Shown: positions 7,268 to 16,233, numbered from the stretch's first letter. The stretch is DNA of 57,866 bases from Methylobacterium sp. J-070 (GCF_022829385.1 NZ_JAKSXX010000274.1:1-57866), one strand, 5' to 3'. The notes: generated by a model not told the origin, from the letters alone. Made by a program: numbers and translations.

Positions 7268-8224
7268 ATGGCGTTGACACCCGACACCACCCGTCCGGCC
7301 TATGACCGCGACCTCCCCACCACCAGCTTGGTCTCCCCCGCGGAGGACATGCGCACGATGGCGCTGCACTCCATCTCCTGGGGCGCCGTGTTCGCCGGCG
7401 CGGCGATCGCGCTCGTCGCCCAGGTCATCCTCAACATGGTCGGGCTCGGCATCGGGCTCTCGACCGTCGATCCGGCGGGCAACGGCACCCCGACCGCCGG
7501 CAGCCTGTCCTCGGGCGCAGGGATCTGGTTCGTGATCTCCGGCATCCTCGCTTCCGCCGCCGGCGGCTGGCTCGCCGGGCGCCTCTCCGGCAAGCCGGCC
7601 AATACCACCACCGCCTATCACGGCCTGATCGCCTGGGCGGTCTCGACGCTGGTCGTCGTGTACCTGCTGTCCTCGGCGGTCGGCGGCGTCGTCAGCGGCG
7701 CGTCGAGCGCTGTGTCGAGCACGCTCGGCGGGGCCGGCAACCTGATCGGCAGCTCGGTGAAGACCGCCGCACAGGCTGCTGCCCCGTCGCTGCCGGGCAT
7801 GGATAACCCGTTCTCGAACATCGAGAGCCAAGTCCGTAACGGCACCGGCAACGATCCGGAGGCCCTGAAGAACGCCGCCGTCAGCGCGATGCGCGCCGCG
7901 GTGACCGGTGATGCCGCGCAGCAGAAGGATTCGCAGGAGAAGGCGGCCCAGGCCCTGGCGAAGGCGCAGAACATCCCGGTCGAGCAGGCCCGGACCCAGG
8001 TCGCCCAGTACGTGCAGCAGTTCAACGACGCGACGGCCAAGGTCAAGGAGCAGGCCAAGCAGGCAGCCGACGCCGCCGCCCGTGTCGGCTCGCAGGGCGC
8101 CCTCTACGGCGCCCTGGCGCTGATCCTCGGCGCGCTGGCGGCCTTCTTCGCGGGTCGTGGCGCCGCCGTCGACCCGGTGGTGAGCCGTACCGGCGTTGCT
8201 ACCACAACCCAGCGTCGGATCTGA
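7268..8224 (+). CDS. Membrane protein of the stress cluster, PhnA-like
   Basis: A 318-aa inner-membrane protein. The N-terminal half has three to four hydrophobic segments (residues about 38-65, 85-105, 120-150), small-residue-rich and Gly/Ala/Ser-patterned. Then comes a soluble, Gln/Ala/Lys-rich helical stretch (residues 180-275, ending KVKEQAKQAADAAARVG), and a last transmembrane helix near 278-298 (YGALALILGALAAFFAGRG). The pattern resembles proteins annotated PhnA-like in methylobacteria; their function is not established. ATG 7268 is preferred to TTG 7253. The next gene starts two bases after its stop, so the two are cotranscribed. Confidence 0.7.
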   Translation: MALTPDTTRPAYDRDLPTTSLVSPAEDMRTMALHSISWGAVFAGAAIALVAQVILNMVGLGIGLSTVDPAGNGTPTAGSLSSGAGIWFVISGILASAAGGWLAGRLSGKPANTTTAYHGLIAWAVSTLVVVYLLSSAVGGVVSGASSAVSSTLGGAGNLIGSSVKTAAQAAAPSLPGMDNPFSNIESQVRNGTGNDPEALKNAAVSAMRAAVTGDAAQQKDSQEKAAQALAKAQNIPVEQARTQVAQYVQQFNDATAKVKEQAKQAADAAARVGSQGALYGALALILGALAAFFAGRGAAVDPVVSRTGVATTTQRRI

Positions 8225-8226
8225 CC

Positions 8227-8727
8227 ATGAGCGATCCCGCCGCCGGCCAGCCGAAGCCCTCACGGACGCATGGCGCAGAGGCGGCGGAGGTCGCCGTCGG
8301 TGAGGAGGCGGTCCTCCCGCTGATCGAGGAGACCGCCCGCATCGAGAAGCAGGTGGTCGAGACCGGGCGGGTGCGGGTCTCGACCCGGACCGAGACTGTC
8401 GATCAGGTCCTGCGCGAGAGCCTGCGCAGCGAGACGGTCGAGGTCACCCGCGTGCCGGTCGACCGGACGTTGTCTGAAGGCGAGGTGCCCCCGGCGGTCC
8501 GCGTGGAGGACGGGGTGACGATCATCCCCGTGCTCGAAGAGATCCTCGTCGTCGAGAAGCGCCTCGTCCTTAAGGAGGAGCTGCACATCCGTCGAAGCTC
8601 AGCGGATGAGGACGTCGAGGTCCCGGTGACGCTGCGCAAGCAGCGCGCCGTGGTGGAACGCGTGAGCCTGGATGGTCACGCCAGCGAGCAGATCAATTCC
8701 CCTTCAGCCCAGGAGACAACATCATGA
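8227..8727 (+). CDS. YsnF/AvaK-domain (DUF2382) protein
   Basis: A 166-aa acidic soluble protein made almost entirely of a DUF2382 domain. The signature is VLPLIEETARIEKQVVETGR followed by RVPVDRTLSEG and IIPVLEEILVVEKRLVLKEE. The domain is typical of stress-induced proteins near photosynthetic-type reaction centres and membranes; no enzymatic activity is known to me. It begins two bases after the preceding stop and overlaps the next start by four bases (ATGA), giving a tight operon. The same domain is at the C-terminus of the next protein. Confidence 0.8.
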   Translation: MSDPAAGQPKPSRTHGAEAAEVAVGEEAVLPLIEETARIEKQVVETGRVRVSTRTETVDQVLRESLRSETVEVTRVPVDRTLSEGEVPPAVRVEDGVTIIPVLEEILVVEKRLVLKEELHIRRSSADEDVEVPVTLRKQRAVVERVSLDGHASEQINSPSAQETTS

Positions 8728-9632
8728 CGCAGACGATCACCGCACTGTTCGATCGCCCGACCGAGGCGCAGGCCGCCCAAGCCAAGCTCGTCGCCGCCGG
8801 CATCCCGCAATCGGCGATCAAGCTCGTCCAGGGAGCTCAGACGGCGCGCACGAGCGGCTCGTACGACTACCGCAAGGACGAGGGTGGCTTCTGGGGCTCG
8901 CTGAAGGACTTCTTCATGCCCGAGGAGGATCGCTACGCCTACAGTGAGGGCCTGAGCCGCGGCGGCACGCTGCTGACCGCGAGCGTCGAGCCGGCGCAGA
9001 CCGAGACGGCCTACGACATCCTGGAGCAGCACGGCTCGGTCGATCTCGACCAGCGCGAGACCACGTGGCGCAAGGAAGGCTGGAGCGGATACTCGGCGAC
9101 GGGCGGCACGACCGCGGCTGGCTCGACCACGGGGACGACGGCAACCGGAACGGCAGCTACTGACGCCGCGGCCCTGAAGGGCGCCGGCACGACCGCGGGC
9201 GAGACGGACTACATCCCGGTCGTGGAGGAGCGCCTCAGCGTCGGTAAGCGTGTGGCGGAGGCCGGCCGCGTTCAGGTTCGCTCCTACGTCATCGAGAAGC
9301 CAGTCGAGGAGCAGGTCACCCTACGCGACGAGACCGTGCACGTCGACCGGCGCGCGGTCGACCGGCCGGTGACGGCGGCTGACGAGGCTCTGTTCGAGAG
9401 CAAGACCATCGAGGCGACTGAGCTGCGCGAGCAGGCGGTGGTGTCGAAGGAGGCCCGCGTGGTTGAGGAGGTCGGCATCCGCAAGGACGCGGGTCAGCGC
9501 ACCGAGACGGTCACCGACAAGGTGCGGCACACCGAGGTCGAGGTCGAGGACGAGCGCGGCAACGTCAGCCGCACCGGCACGGCCGGCACCACGACGACTG
9601 GGACCACGCCGGGCACGCGCAAGCCGGTCTGA
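8724..9632 (+). CDS. Two-domain stress protein: 17M-like N-domain plus YsnF/DUF2382
   Basis: A 302-aa soluble protein. Residues 1-100 resemble general stress protein 17M-type domains: TITALFDRPTEAQAAQAKL, then a flexible loop, EGLSRGGTLLTASV and AYDILEQHGSVDLDQR. A Thr/Gly/Ala linker follows (about 120-155). Residues 165-280 are a DUF2382 domain (YIPVVEERLSVGKRVAEAGR ... VHVDRRAVDRPV). The tail is Thr/Gly-rich. It overlaps the preceding gene by four bases. The same N-terminal domain appears without DUF2382 in the gene at 10179, so the region carries a shuffled set of two domains. Confidence 0.82.
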   Translation: MTQTITALFDRPTEAQAAQAKLVAAGIPQSAIKLVQGAQTARTSGSYDYRKDEGGFWGSLKDFFMPEEDRYAYSEGLSRGGTLLTASVEPAQTETAYDILEQHGSVDLDQRETTWRKEGWSGYSATGGTTAAGSTTGTTATGTAATDAAALKGAGTTAGETDYIPVVEERLSVGKRVAEAGRVQVRSYVIEKPVEEQVTLRDETVHVDRRAVDRPVTAADEALFESKTIEATELREQAVVSKEARVVEEVGIRKDAGQRTETVTDKVRHTEVEVEDERGNVSRTGTAGTTTTGTTPGTRKPV

Positions 9633-9743
9633 TCACCTGAGCGCCGCTGCCCGGAGCTTCGATGCGCTGGGCAGCGCACCATGCCGAGATCCGAGTTCGG
9701 ATCGGCTCGTCTCACCACTGAAGCCAGACAAATAGGCCCTGCC

Positions 9744-10130
9744 ATGTCCCTGAACCGCTCGATCCTTCTCGTGTTGCCGTTGCTCGCAGCAGCGCCCGCA
9801 TCGGCGCAGACGACCGTCACGGGGCAGCCTGCGATGGGTGGCGCCTCCAGCGCGACCTCCGGCGGGCAGAACGCCGTGACGCGGCCGAACACCGATCACG
9901 CTCGCGATGGCAAGGCAGCGGCCACCGGCACAGGGACGAACGTCAAGCTGGAGCGGGGCGCCAACAGCTTCACCGAGGGTGAGGTCCGCCGGCGCTTGGA
10001 GAAGGCCGGCTACCACGAGGTCAAGGACCTCAAGAAAGACGGCGATGGCATCTGGCACGCCAGCGCGATGGCGGACGGCAAGCCCGCCAGCGTCGGCCTC
10101 GACTTCAAGGGCAACGTCGCGGTCCAGTAG
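9744..10130 (+). CDS. Secreted PepSY-like periplasmic protein
   Basis: A 128-aa protein with a Sec signal peptide (SLNRSILLVLPLLAAAPASA, cleavage likely after residue 21), a flexible Gly/Thr/Asn segment and a C-terminal domain of about 50 residues (TEGEVRRRLEKAGYHEV, then a beta hairpin around IWHASAMADGKPASVGLDF). That domain resembles PepSY/BLIP-like folds found in small periplasmic proteins. The ATG at 9744 is chosen because the signal peptide begins there. It lies 111 bases after the DUF2382 gene. Confidence 0.65.
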   Translation: MSLNRSILLVLPLLAAAPASAQTTVTGQPAMGGASSATSGGQNAVTRPNTDHARDGKAAATGTGTNVKLERGANSFTEGEVRRRLEKAGYHEVKDLKKDGDGIWHASAMADGKPASVGLDFKGNVAVQ

Positions 10131-10178
10131 CTGGCCCCTCGCTCGATCAGTCCCACTCGAACGTTTCGGAGTCCTCCC

Positions 10179-10874
10179 ATGCCCACACAGACCCTCTCAG
10201 CCCTGTACGACCGCTACGACGACGCTGCGGCGGCCGTGACGAAGTTGGAGGCGGCCGGCGTGCCGCACTCCGACATCAGCCTCGTCAGCAACAAGGCGGA
10301 GACCAGCACCTCCGGAACGGGCGACACGGCCGACCACGCCGCCACCGGCGCCGGTACCGGTGCGACCCTCGGCACGATCCTGGGCGGTGGCGCGGGCCTC
10401 CTCGCCGGCCTCGGGCTGATGGCCATCCCGGGCGTCGGTCCGGTCGTGGCCGCGGGCTGGCTCGTGGCAACGCTGACCGGTGCGGGTATCGGTGCCGCGG
10501 CGGGTGGTTTGACCGGCTCGTTGACCGGGGCCGGTGTGAGCGAGTCCGACGCGCATGCCTATGCCGAGGGCGTGCGTCGCGGCGGCTCGCTGCTGACTGT
10601 GAGGGCGGATGAAGCTCATGCCGGCGTGGCCACGCGCATCCTGGAGGAACACGGTGCTGTCGATCTCGACGCGCGTGCGCAGGGTTGGGAGAGCGAGGGC
10701 TGGAGCAGCGAGACGGCTGGCGAGGCGCGAAGCGACACCTCGACCCTAATCGGCTCGGACGCAGCCGCCGGCTCGCTCGTGCGCGAGAACGATGCGGTCA
10801 GCGCTCCCGTGGTTGGCACGGACACGCAGACGTCCGGTGCCCGCCGAGTGCGGGTTTACAATCACCCTGTCTGA
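10179..10874 (+). CDS. General stress protein 17M-like protein with a glycine-zipper membrane core
   Basis: A 231-aa protein. Residues 1-45 match the first part of 17M-type domains (TLSALYDRYDDAAAAVTKLE, DISLVSN). The middle, residues 58-118, is a glycine-zipper-like hydrophobic stretch (GLLAGLGLMAIPGVGPVVAAG). Residues 120-165 complete the domain (AYAEGVRRGGSLLTVRAD ... ILEEHGAVDLDAR). CGGAG precedes ATG 10179. Its flanking halves are clearly related to the N-terminal domain of the protein at 8724, indicating duplication with insertion of the membrane-active segment. Likely envelope stress; mechanism unknown. Confidence 0.75.
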   Translation: MPTQTLSALYDRYDDAAAAVTKLEAAGVPHSDISLVSNKAETSTSGTGDTADHAATGAGTGATLGTILGGGAGLLAGLGLMAIPGVGPVVAAGWLVATLTGAGIGAAAGGLTGSLTGAGVSESDAHAYAEGVRRGGSLLTVRADEAHAGVATRILEEHGAVDLDARAQGWESEGWSSETAGEARSDTSTLIGSDAAAGSLVRENDAVSAPVVGTDTQTSGARRVRVYNHPV

Positions 10875-10954
10875 TCGCCGCGATCCATGCGTCCGCGCGA
10901 CCTCATCGTCGACCCGTACGATCACCCGGCCCGTGGGCCACAGGAGGACAGATC

Positions 10955-11443
10955 ATGGGCCTACTCGACAGCATCATCGGCAGTGTGGTCGGTGGCAACG
11001 CCGGTCAACAGCAGGGTGCCGGCGCCAACCCCCTCGTCGGCGTCCTGATGAGCCTGCTTGCTGCGCGGGCCGGGGGCGGTGGCCTCGGCGGCATGCTGGG
11101 TAACCCAAGCGGCGGCGGTCTCGGCAGCGGCCAGGGTGGGCTCGGTAGTCTGCTCGGAGGCAGCGGTGGAGCCGGGGGGCTCGGTGCCCTGGTCGAGCAG
11201 TTCACCCAGGCCGGCCACGGCGGGGCGATCAACTCGTGGATCGGCCAGGGGCAGAACCAACCGATCGCGCCGCATGATCTCGGCGCGGCGCTCGGTCCGG
11301 AGACTGTGGGGCAACTCTCGCAGCAGACCGGGATGGGCAGTTCCGACCTGCTGTCGCAGCTCTCGCAACTGCTGCCCGGTGTGGTCGACCAACTCAGTCC
11401 GCAGGGCCGGATGCCGACCGAGCAGGAGCACGCCCACTGGTAG
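10955..11443 (+). CDS. YidB/DUF937 family protein
   Basis: A 162-aa protein that starts MGLLDSIIGSVVGGN, as YidB-type proteins do, with a long Gly-rich centre (residues 45-85) and a conserved C-terminal helical part containing GHGGAINSWIGQGQNQPI and a Leu/Gln-rich end (LLSQLSQLLPGVVDQLSP). YidB-family proteins are widespread and of unknown function. A good AGGAGG lies six bases before ATG 10955. Gly codons make the centre GC-rich and repetitive. Confidence 0.85.
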   Translation: MGLLDSIIGSVVGGNAGQQQGAGANPLVGVLMSLLAARAGGGGLGGMLGNPSGGGLGSGQGGLGSLLGGSGGAGGLGALVEQFTQAGHGGAINSWIGQGQNQPIAPHDLGAALGPETVGQLSQQTGMGSSDLLSQLSQLLPGVVDQLSPQGRMPTEQEHAHW

Positions 11444-11824
11444 CGTGCGTTGCGCGGCGCCCATGGAAATGCCGAGCGTCGCCCTCCAAGCTAAACCGCC
11501 ACAGACGTGCCCATTGACGGATGCTGGCTTCGGTACTCGCCTCCACGACGGCCAGCGATGCCCCAGACCGCCTGCTTTCAGCGGTTGGTTCGAATTAGCT
11601 CGACAGCCGTTCGAGGCGGACCGCCTCTCAAGCGCCTTTCCCGGCTCTCACGAGAGCCGCTCTCGGCGGTGGACCGCAACATCGCCGAGGGCAGGCCGCC
11701 CGCGCACTCAAGCAGGGCGGACCTGAGGTCACACCGCACGCCAGGTAGGACCTGCCCCACTTGGACGCGCCGGTCGATCCGATCGCAACGAGCACCGTGA
11801 CGGTGCCGAACGAGGAACATAGCC
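11444..11824. other. Gap in the stress cluster with no gene seen
   Basis: No frame in this 381-base gap combines a ribosome site with protein-like composition. It may hold the promoter of the His/Ala/Lys-rich peptide gene, but I cannot identify hexamers with confidence. Confidence 0.4.
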
Positions 11825-12019
11825 ATGGCCCAGAACGCACACCACGAGGCGGCCAAGCACCATGAGGCCGCCGCCAAGTCGCACAAGACCGCAGCCGAGC
11901 ACCACGAGAAGGGCGACGAGACCACCGCAGCCAAGCACTCGAAGGAGGCGCACGGCCACTCCGAGAAGGCGCACGAGAGCTCGACGAAAGCGCACGGCAA
12001 GAGCAGCGCCAAGAAGTAA
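11825..12019 (+). CDS. Small His/Ala/Lys-rich repetitive protein
   Basis: A 64-aa, highly charged, probably disordered or single-helix protein. It is built from short degenerate repeats of the kind (H/S)xxAAKxHxxA: HHEAAKHHEAAAKSHKTAA, then HSKEAHGHSEKAHESS. About a quarter of the residues are His or Lys. GAGGAA precedes ATG 11825. Similar small proteins occur near stress genes in methylobacteria; they might buffer metal ions or bind nucleic acid, but this is speculation from composition. Confidence 0.7.
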   Translation: MAQNAHHEAAKHHEAAAKSHKTAAEHHEKGDETTAAKHSKEAHGHSEKAHESSTKAHGKSSAKK

Positions 12020-12112
12020 TCGGCGCGATCGAGCCACGGCTGGGCGCGCGGTCCCGTGCGCCCGGTCACCTCACTCAGGAGACTGCTTTAGGCGGCGGCG
12101 GCGTAACGTGCG

Positions 12113-12475
12113 GTGAGTTTGGATATGAACGCGACAGTGAACGAGATCGAGCGGGAGATCGAAGCTGGGCGGGCGCGGCTCGAAGGTGTGCTCAACCAGC
12201 TCCAGGATCGCCTCCACCCCGTTGCGTTCGTCGAGGACATGCTTGGCGCGGCAAGGAGCAGGGGTGCGGGTAGCGACCTCTACGACCTGTCCCTGAATGC
12301 AGTGCGGCGCTACCCGATACCGGTTTTGCTGATCTGCGCTGGCGTGAGCATGCTTCTGGGGCGAGGCAAACGACCTGCGAAGCTGTCAGCCGGCAACCTG
12401 CCATCGGCTCGGATGCATGGAGAAGGGTGTCCCCAACCAGGAAGGCGTGCGCGGGTCTACCCGGAACCGACCTGA
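12113..12475 (+). CDS. DUF3618-like small membrane protein
   Basis: About 120 aa. The N-terminal amphipathic helix (IEREIEAGRARLEGVLNQLQ) and the following RYPIPVLLICAGVSMLL transmembrane helix near residues 66-82 match the plan of DUF3618 proteins, which cluster with envelope-stress genes. The start could be GTG 12113 or ATG 12125; neither has a strong Shine-Dalgarno. After the membrane helix the sequence is basic and Pro/Gly-rich and may be poorly conserved. Confidence 0.65.
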   Translation: MSLDMNATVNEIEREIEAGRARLEGVLNQLQDRLHPVAFVEDMLGAARSRGAGSDLYDLSLNAVRRYPIPVLLICAGVSMLLGRGKRPAKLSAGNLPSARMHGEGCPQPGRRARVYPEPT

Positions 12476-13317
12476 ACTCGGGGCAAAGCCGCGATCGTGG
12501 CTAACCCCCTGATGGGTGGTGTCGCTGGCGAACTTTGCATCCTTCTGGTGTTTAAGACGCTGACGCGTCACGCAGATGCTTTCGAATTTTTGAGACAGAA
12601 TTGGCGGAGGACCTCAAACTAATCAGGGGGTGCTGCGACGCTAGCTCGTTTCAATAGAGCCAGCCCTACTGGAACGGTCCGTGCCTCGGATCATAAGCGT
12701 TCCATTGGGTGGTCTCTGAATTTGAAACGCAAAATCGCGAACGTCAGAGATTCGTGTGGAACTCGGCGGGACGGCCGCGGGACAGACACGGTGAAACACT
12801 GTTCGGCCATGGCAGCGGCCGCTTCCGTACCATTGGTTCGTCCCATAGGCCGCCCTCCGAACGTTGACAGTAGCGTCCGCTTACGGGGAATCGTGACAGC
12901 TCACTGAATGACCGGGATGGGATGGGCGCCAAGCCGAACGTCTGATTCTGCGCGCGCTTCCGAATTGGCGTGACGGACTCTGGCCGTAAGAAGCAGGTCC
13001 GCTCCGGAGAAGTGCCGCTGCAAAAGCGGACGGGCTCATACCGACCGACGCTGTGTCAAAACGCGGAGGCGGTAGAAGGACCTTCTCTCGAACTCCCTGC
13101 CCGATATCGAAAAGAGCACCCTACTGGCCTCGGGGCCGCCATTTGGAGGGCGGGAATTTCTCGTGCAGAGAAGATTGTTCTGCAACTTCGGAACGCGCCT
13201 GCGTTTTTACACACCCTCGACCCATGTCAGCCGTACCGACAGCCGTCGGCGCTTCTTAAAAGCGTCCGTTCGCTGACCGTCCCGCAACTCCGGCTCGGGG
13301 TGAGAAGCCGACTTCAG
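12476..13317. other. Non-coding stretch with a dispersed repeat and decayed sequence
   Basis: Open frames here lack ribosome sites and protein-like composition. The stretch holds one copy of a dispersed repeat (12870-12945) and grades at its right end into the ISL3 transposase remnant. Confidence 0.45.
12870..12945 (+). repeat. Dispersed repeat, copy 1 (CGTCCGCTTACGG element)
   Basis: The segment shares most bases with 31390-31465: GTAGCGTCCGCTTACGG versus GTAACGTCCGCTTACGG, then CTGAATGACCG(G/C)GATGGG, GGGCGC(C/T)AAGCCGAA and GTCTG(A/C)TT. This copy has a five-base tandem duplication (GATGGGATGGG) relative to the other. Both lie next to transposase remnants, outside genes. It may be an old IS edge or a genus-specific intergenic repeat. 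Confidence 0.65.
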
Positions 13318-13905
13318 AACGCCATGGCGCTCTGGCGCGAGATCCGCGATCAGGGCTTTGCTGGAACTCATCGGCAGGTGCACCGCTACGTCGCCGAGCG
13401 GCGCACGGTGCCGGCGCCGCGCACCGCCCACAAGTAGCTGTCGCGAACCGAAGCGCCGAGCGCGGAGGCTCCCAAAGCAGAACCGATCGCCTCTCCGAAG
13501 CAACTGGCCTGGACCCTGGTTCAGCCGATCAAGACGTTGCCGCCCCGTGCCGCGGCCGACCTCGCTCGCATCCGGCACGACGCCGAGGCAGCACGCGTCG
13601 CCGATCTGGCGCGGCGGTTCACGATGTTGGTGCGCGCCTGCGGCCTAGATGGCGACCGACCGGTGGATGCGGCCGGCGAACTCGACAGATGGCTCCTCGA
13701 GACGCGCACCTGCGGCGTGGCGGCATTGGAGACCTTCGCGGCGGGCTTGGCGCAGGACGGGCCGGCGGTTCGGGCGGCGCTGACGACGCCCTGGAGCAAC
13801 GCGCAGGCCGAAGGGCAGATCAGTCGGCTGAAGATGCTCAAGCGTACCATGTACGGCCGCGCCAGCTTCGCACTCCGCCGCCGCCGCGTGCTCCTCGCTG
13901 CCTTA
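13318..13905 (+). pseudogene. ISL3-family transposase, C-terminal remnant with an internal amber codon
   Basis: The frame resembles the last 190-200 residues of ISL3-type transposases: NAMALWREIRDQGFAGTHRQ, later CGVAALETFAAGLAQDG, and the diagnostic end TPWSNAQAEGQISRLKMLKR then RASFALRRRRVLLAA. A TAG at 13435-13437 interrupts the frame after RTAHK without shifting it. The N-terminal DNA-binding half is missing or unrecognisable upstream, and no normal stop follows LLAA. It is therefore inactive. The DDE-like catalytic residues upstream are lost. Confidence 0.8.
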
Positions 13906-14162
13906 TCCACGCAAAGTGCGGGAGAACCGCGAAATCGGGTGAGGATCAGGAGAACCTGTCCCATAGCGCGTCCATCAGTCGTACCACCACACAGCGGGAC
14001 CAAACATCTAGTGGCGACGTTAGGTCACCCCGGCCGGCGCATAGATCGATCGGAAGCGCACGGCGCAGGACCGACGCGCCGGTGCCTCGATGCGCTGGTG
14101 CTGGATCAATGCGGGCCCGCCGCCTCCGGACGATGCACCACCATTCTTTTCACGAGCAGCAC

Positions 14163-14759
14163 TTACGTGTTCACGTCGAGAACCCGCGTGCCCACGATTG
14201 TTGCTGAGGCAGCGGAGCCGGTGCTGCCGTACCCCGATCTGGAGACCTGCGTGCTCTGCAGGTTCTTGATGAACGCCGCTAACACGGCGCCAGAGTCTTG
14301 CACACCTCCTACGCCTTGCGAAGATAATTCGGCTGTTGAAGGCTCCGCTTTTGTGGGTCCTTTGGGTTGCGGGACAGTCTCAGGCGTTGTCGCAACAGCG
14401 CTGAATTCGTCCGAGGCAGTGGAACCTTGATTCAGGACCCTCTTGAGCACATCGCCTTGCGAGTCCGTCAGCTTTCCGGATGAAACCTGCGCATCGATGA
14501 GCGAACCGAGACGGTCCTGGACCTGCGAGACATCGAGTTCGGTAGAGGCAGCGGAACCGACGTTGTTAGTTTGAACCGACGCGAGCTTAAGACTCGATCC
14601 AGCCGTGTCCGCCGGTTGAGCCTTGGCGCCGTTGGTGTTCGTACCCTGTGCGTCCGACCTGGCTTCACGATCTCGGAAGTACTGCAGGAGCGCCGCTGTG
14701 GAGCTGGAGACTGAGGTCATATAGGGCCCGCCGATACGCACGAGGCTACCGACAAGCAT
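14163..14759 (-). CDS. Hypothetical low-complexity protein with a helical core
   Basis: A protein of 198 aa (or 185 aa from the ATG at 14720). It is rich in Ser, Thr, Ala and Gln, with a more ordered centre: VQDRLGSLIDAQVSSGKLTD followed by DVLKRVLNQG, resembling the helix pairs of alphaproteobacterial proteins with a GKLTxxQ element. The N-terminal segment (VSSSTAALLQYFRDREA) and overall composition recall the Ser-rich protein at 45882, which is similarly placed beside mobile-element debris. There is no signal peptide. Neither start has a clear Shine-Dalgarno. Confidence 0.6.
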   Translation of the reverse strand: MLVGSLVRIGGPYMTSVSSSTAALLQYFRDREARSDAQGTNTNGAKAQPADTAGSSLKLASVQTNNVGSAASTELDVSQVQDRLGSLIDAQVSSGKLTDSQGDVLKRVLNQGSTASDEFSAVATTPETVPQPKGPTKAEPSTAELSSQGVGGVQDSGAVLAAFIKNLQSTQVSRSGYGSTGSAASATIVGTRVLDVNT

Positions 14760-14852
14760 TAATGGACCGGCAAGGTTAACGCTCGCTTGTTTGCGAGTGC
14801 CGCAGATCCGCTTTTCACATGCGGCTTCTAACCTGTTGCGAAAACGTGAGGG

Positions 14853-15230
14853 TCACTGAGCCATCATCCGGCTGATCGCAGCGAGCACCTTCGCCTCGCC
14901 GTAGGGCTTCGGCACGAAACGAGCATTCCTCGGCACGTCACCAGGCAGAGGCTTCACCTTGCCCGATGTCATGACAATGCTGATGCCTGGCCAGCCCAAG
15001 TCCACGCAGGCGGCCAACTTGATACCATCGATGCCCATCTACATGTCGATGTCGGTCAGGATCACACGGATTCCCGGGACCCGCATAAGCTCCTGAACAG
15101 CAGACGAGCCACTATCTGCTTCCACCACCTCATACCCGGCGCTATCAAGCATGGCCATGGCTGCCATGCGGGTGACAGCATCGTCTTCGACAACAAGGAC
15201 CAACGGTTTGCCGCCCAGTGCCCTGCCCAT
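14853..15230 (-). pseudogene. CheY-like single-domain response regulator split by an in-frame amber codon
   Basis: Together the two halves make one receiver domain of about 125 aa. The first 63 codons give VLVVEDDAVTRMAAMAMLDS and end VILTDIDM, which includes the phospho-accepting Asp. TAG at 15041-15039 then interrupts the frame. The same frame continues GIDGIKLAACVDLGWPGISI, VMTSGK (switch Ser) and FVPKPY (conserved Lys). The stop sits in the beta3-alpha3 loop, right after the phosphorylation site. Both halves keep coding character, so the lesion is recent, a sequencing error or a suppressed codon. Orientation is opposite to the nearby kinase. Confidence 0.8.
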
Positions 15231-15244
15231 GGTGCTGCTCCAGA

Positions 15245-15921
15245 GATTTCTTGATTAGTCCGAAACTCCCGCGGTCGACGGCTGCCGCTTACAACCAGTA
15301 GGTGTGTGAGTTGCTAATGTCGAGTTAACGGGCCGCGAATTCAAACTAACTACATCTAGCAAAGAACAGCTAACATACCATCTACGTCAACGTGTCCGGA
15401 TGTCGAGATGGATCGAGGTTTTAGGACGCCCTTGCTAAGGGCCAGCCAGCATGCGCTTCAAAGCGAACCAAGATCCAGTGCGCCGGGGCCCTGGTGGAAG
15501 TTCCGCGAGCGCATCGCGCCATGGCACGCTGAACAATGCCTCGGCGAAAGCGTTTGGCGCCTCGACGACATCGACCTGCCGCCACGCGCCGCTCAAGCGG
15601 GGCTCTCACTTTCCTGCACGGAGCGACGGCAGAGAACCACACTTATGTACCCCAAAGCACGAATGATTTAGGTTATTTAGGCCCTGTATGCGTATCTTTC
15701 CTGTTGTGACTTGAGCGCAGCTTCTGTATGTGCTTCGGCGGATGCGGCGCGCGACCTAAGTCAGGACGCCTGATATAGCTGAAGTCTCAGCGGCTCCGCC
15801 AATCGGATTGCATCCATCCATACAGGTGTAGGTTCGTGTAAATTATCTACAGTATCGACAGCATGCGGAACTTTCTTCTTGTGATCTATAGATTAATCAA
15901 CTTCAACACCTGAGGTCCTCG
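15245..15921. other. 677-base gap without a supportable gene
   Basis: This stretch is visibly AT-richer than its neighbours. Short overlapping open frames exist on both strands at 15408-15671 but none has a ribosome site or recognisable protein. It separates the broken receiver gene from the PilZ gene and may contain the terminators and promoters of both. Confidence 0.4.
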
Positions 15922-16233
15922 CTACCAAGACTGAACAATTCTAGACACCCTTCGAACGGCGAGACCATATGCATCTGCATCCGAGTCGATGCGGAGATGG
16001 ACGCCGCGCTCGCTGGTCGCAACAACGCGCACGCGCACGGTGCCGATCATCGCCACCTCAATCTCAAGTCGGGTACCGGGATCAGCCACAAAGTCTTTCG
16101 GCACTATCATCAGAAGTCCACCCGTGCTTACATCGAGAATCGCCGTTCGATAGGTGCGCGCTGCATCTCGGACCCGAGCCGAGAGGGTCACCAAGAATCG
16201 GGGCGCTTCGCGCCGGTCACCGCCATCGCACAT
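15922..16233 (-). CDS. Single-domain PilZ protein, candidate c-di-GMP receptor
   Basis: A 103-aa protein consisting of one PilZ domain. The c-di-GMP-binding signatures are both present: RxxxR in RREAPRF (Arg8, Arg12) and DxSxxG in LDVSTGGLLM. PilZ proteins bind cyclic di-GMP and change partner activity, often in exopolysaccharide production or motility. It diverges from a hybrid kinase and lies 4 kb from the cellulose synthase operon, making cellulose control a plausible role by context only. No clear Shine-Dalgarno is seen before the ATG at 16233. Confidence 0.85.
   Translation of the reverse strand: MCDGGDRREAPRFLVTLSARVRDAARTYRTAILDVSTGGLLMIVPKDFVADPGTRLEIEVAMIGTVRVRVVATSERGVHLRIDSDADAYGLAVRRVSRIVQSW

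Noticed and set aside
7082..8263. A long minus-strand open frame opposite the stress membrane-protein gene
   Set aside because: It exists because GC-rich third positions remove stops on the opposite strand; the product is Arg/Gly/His-rich with no ribosome site.
6540..12700. General-stress sigma (EcfG-type) promoters ahead of the stress genes
   Set aside because: GGAAC occurs at 6550 and 12672, but no CGTT lies at the required spacing, so I do not call them.
15408..15671. Overlapping open frames on both strands in the gap
   Set aside because: Three competing frames of equal quality and no ribosome site indicate chance openness.
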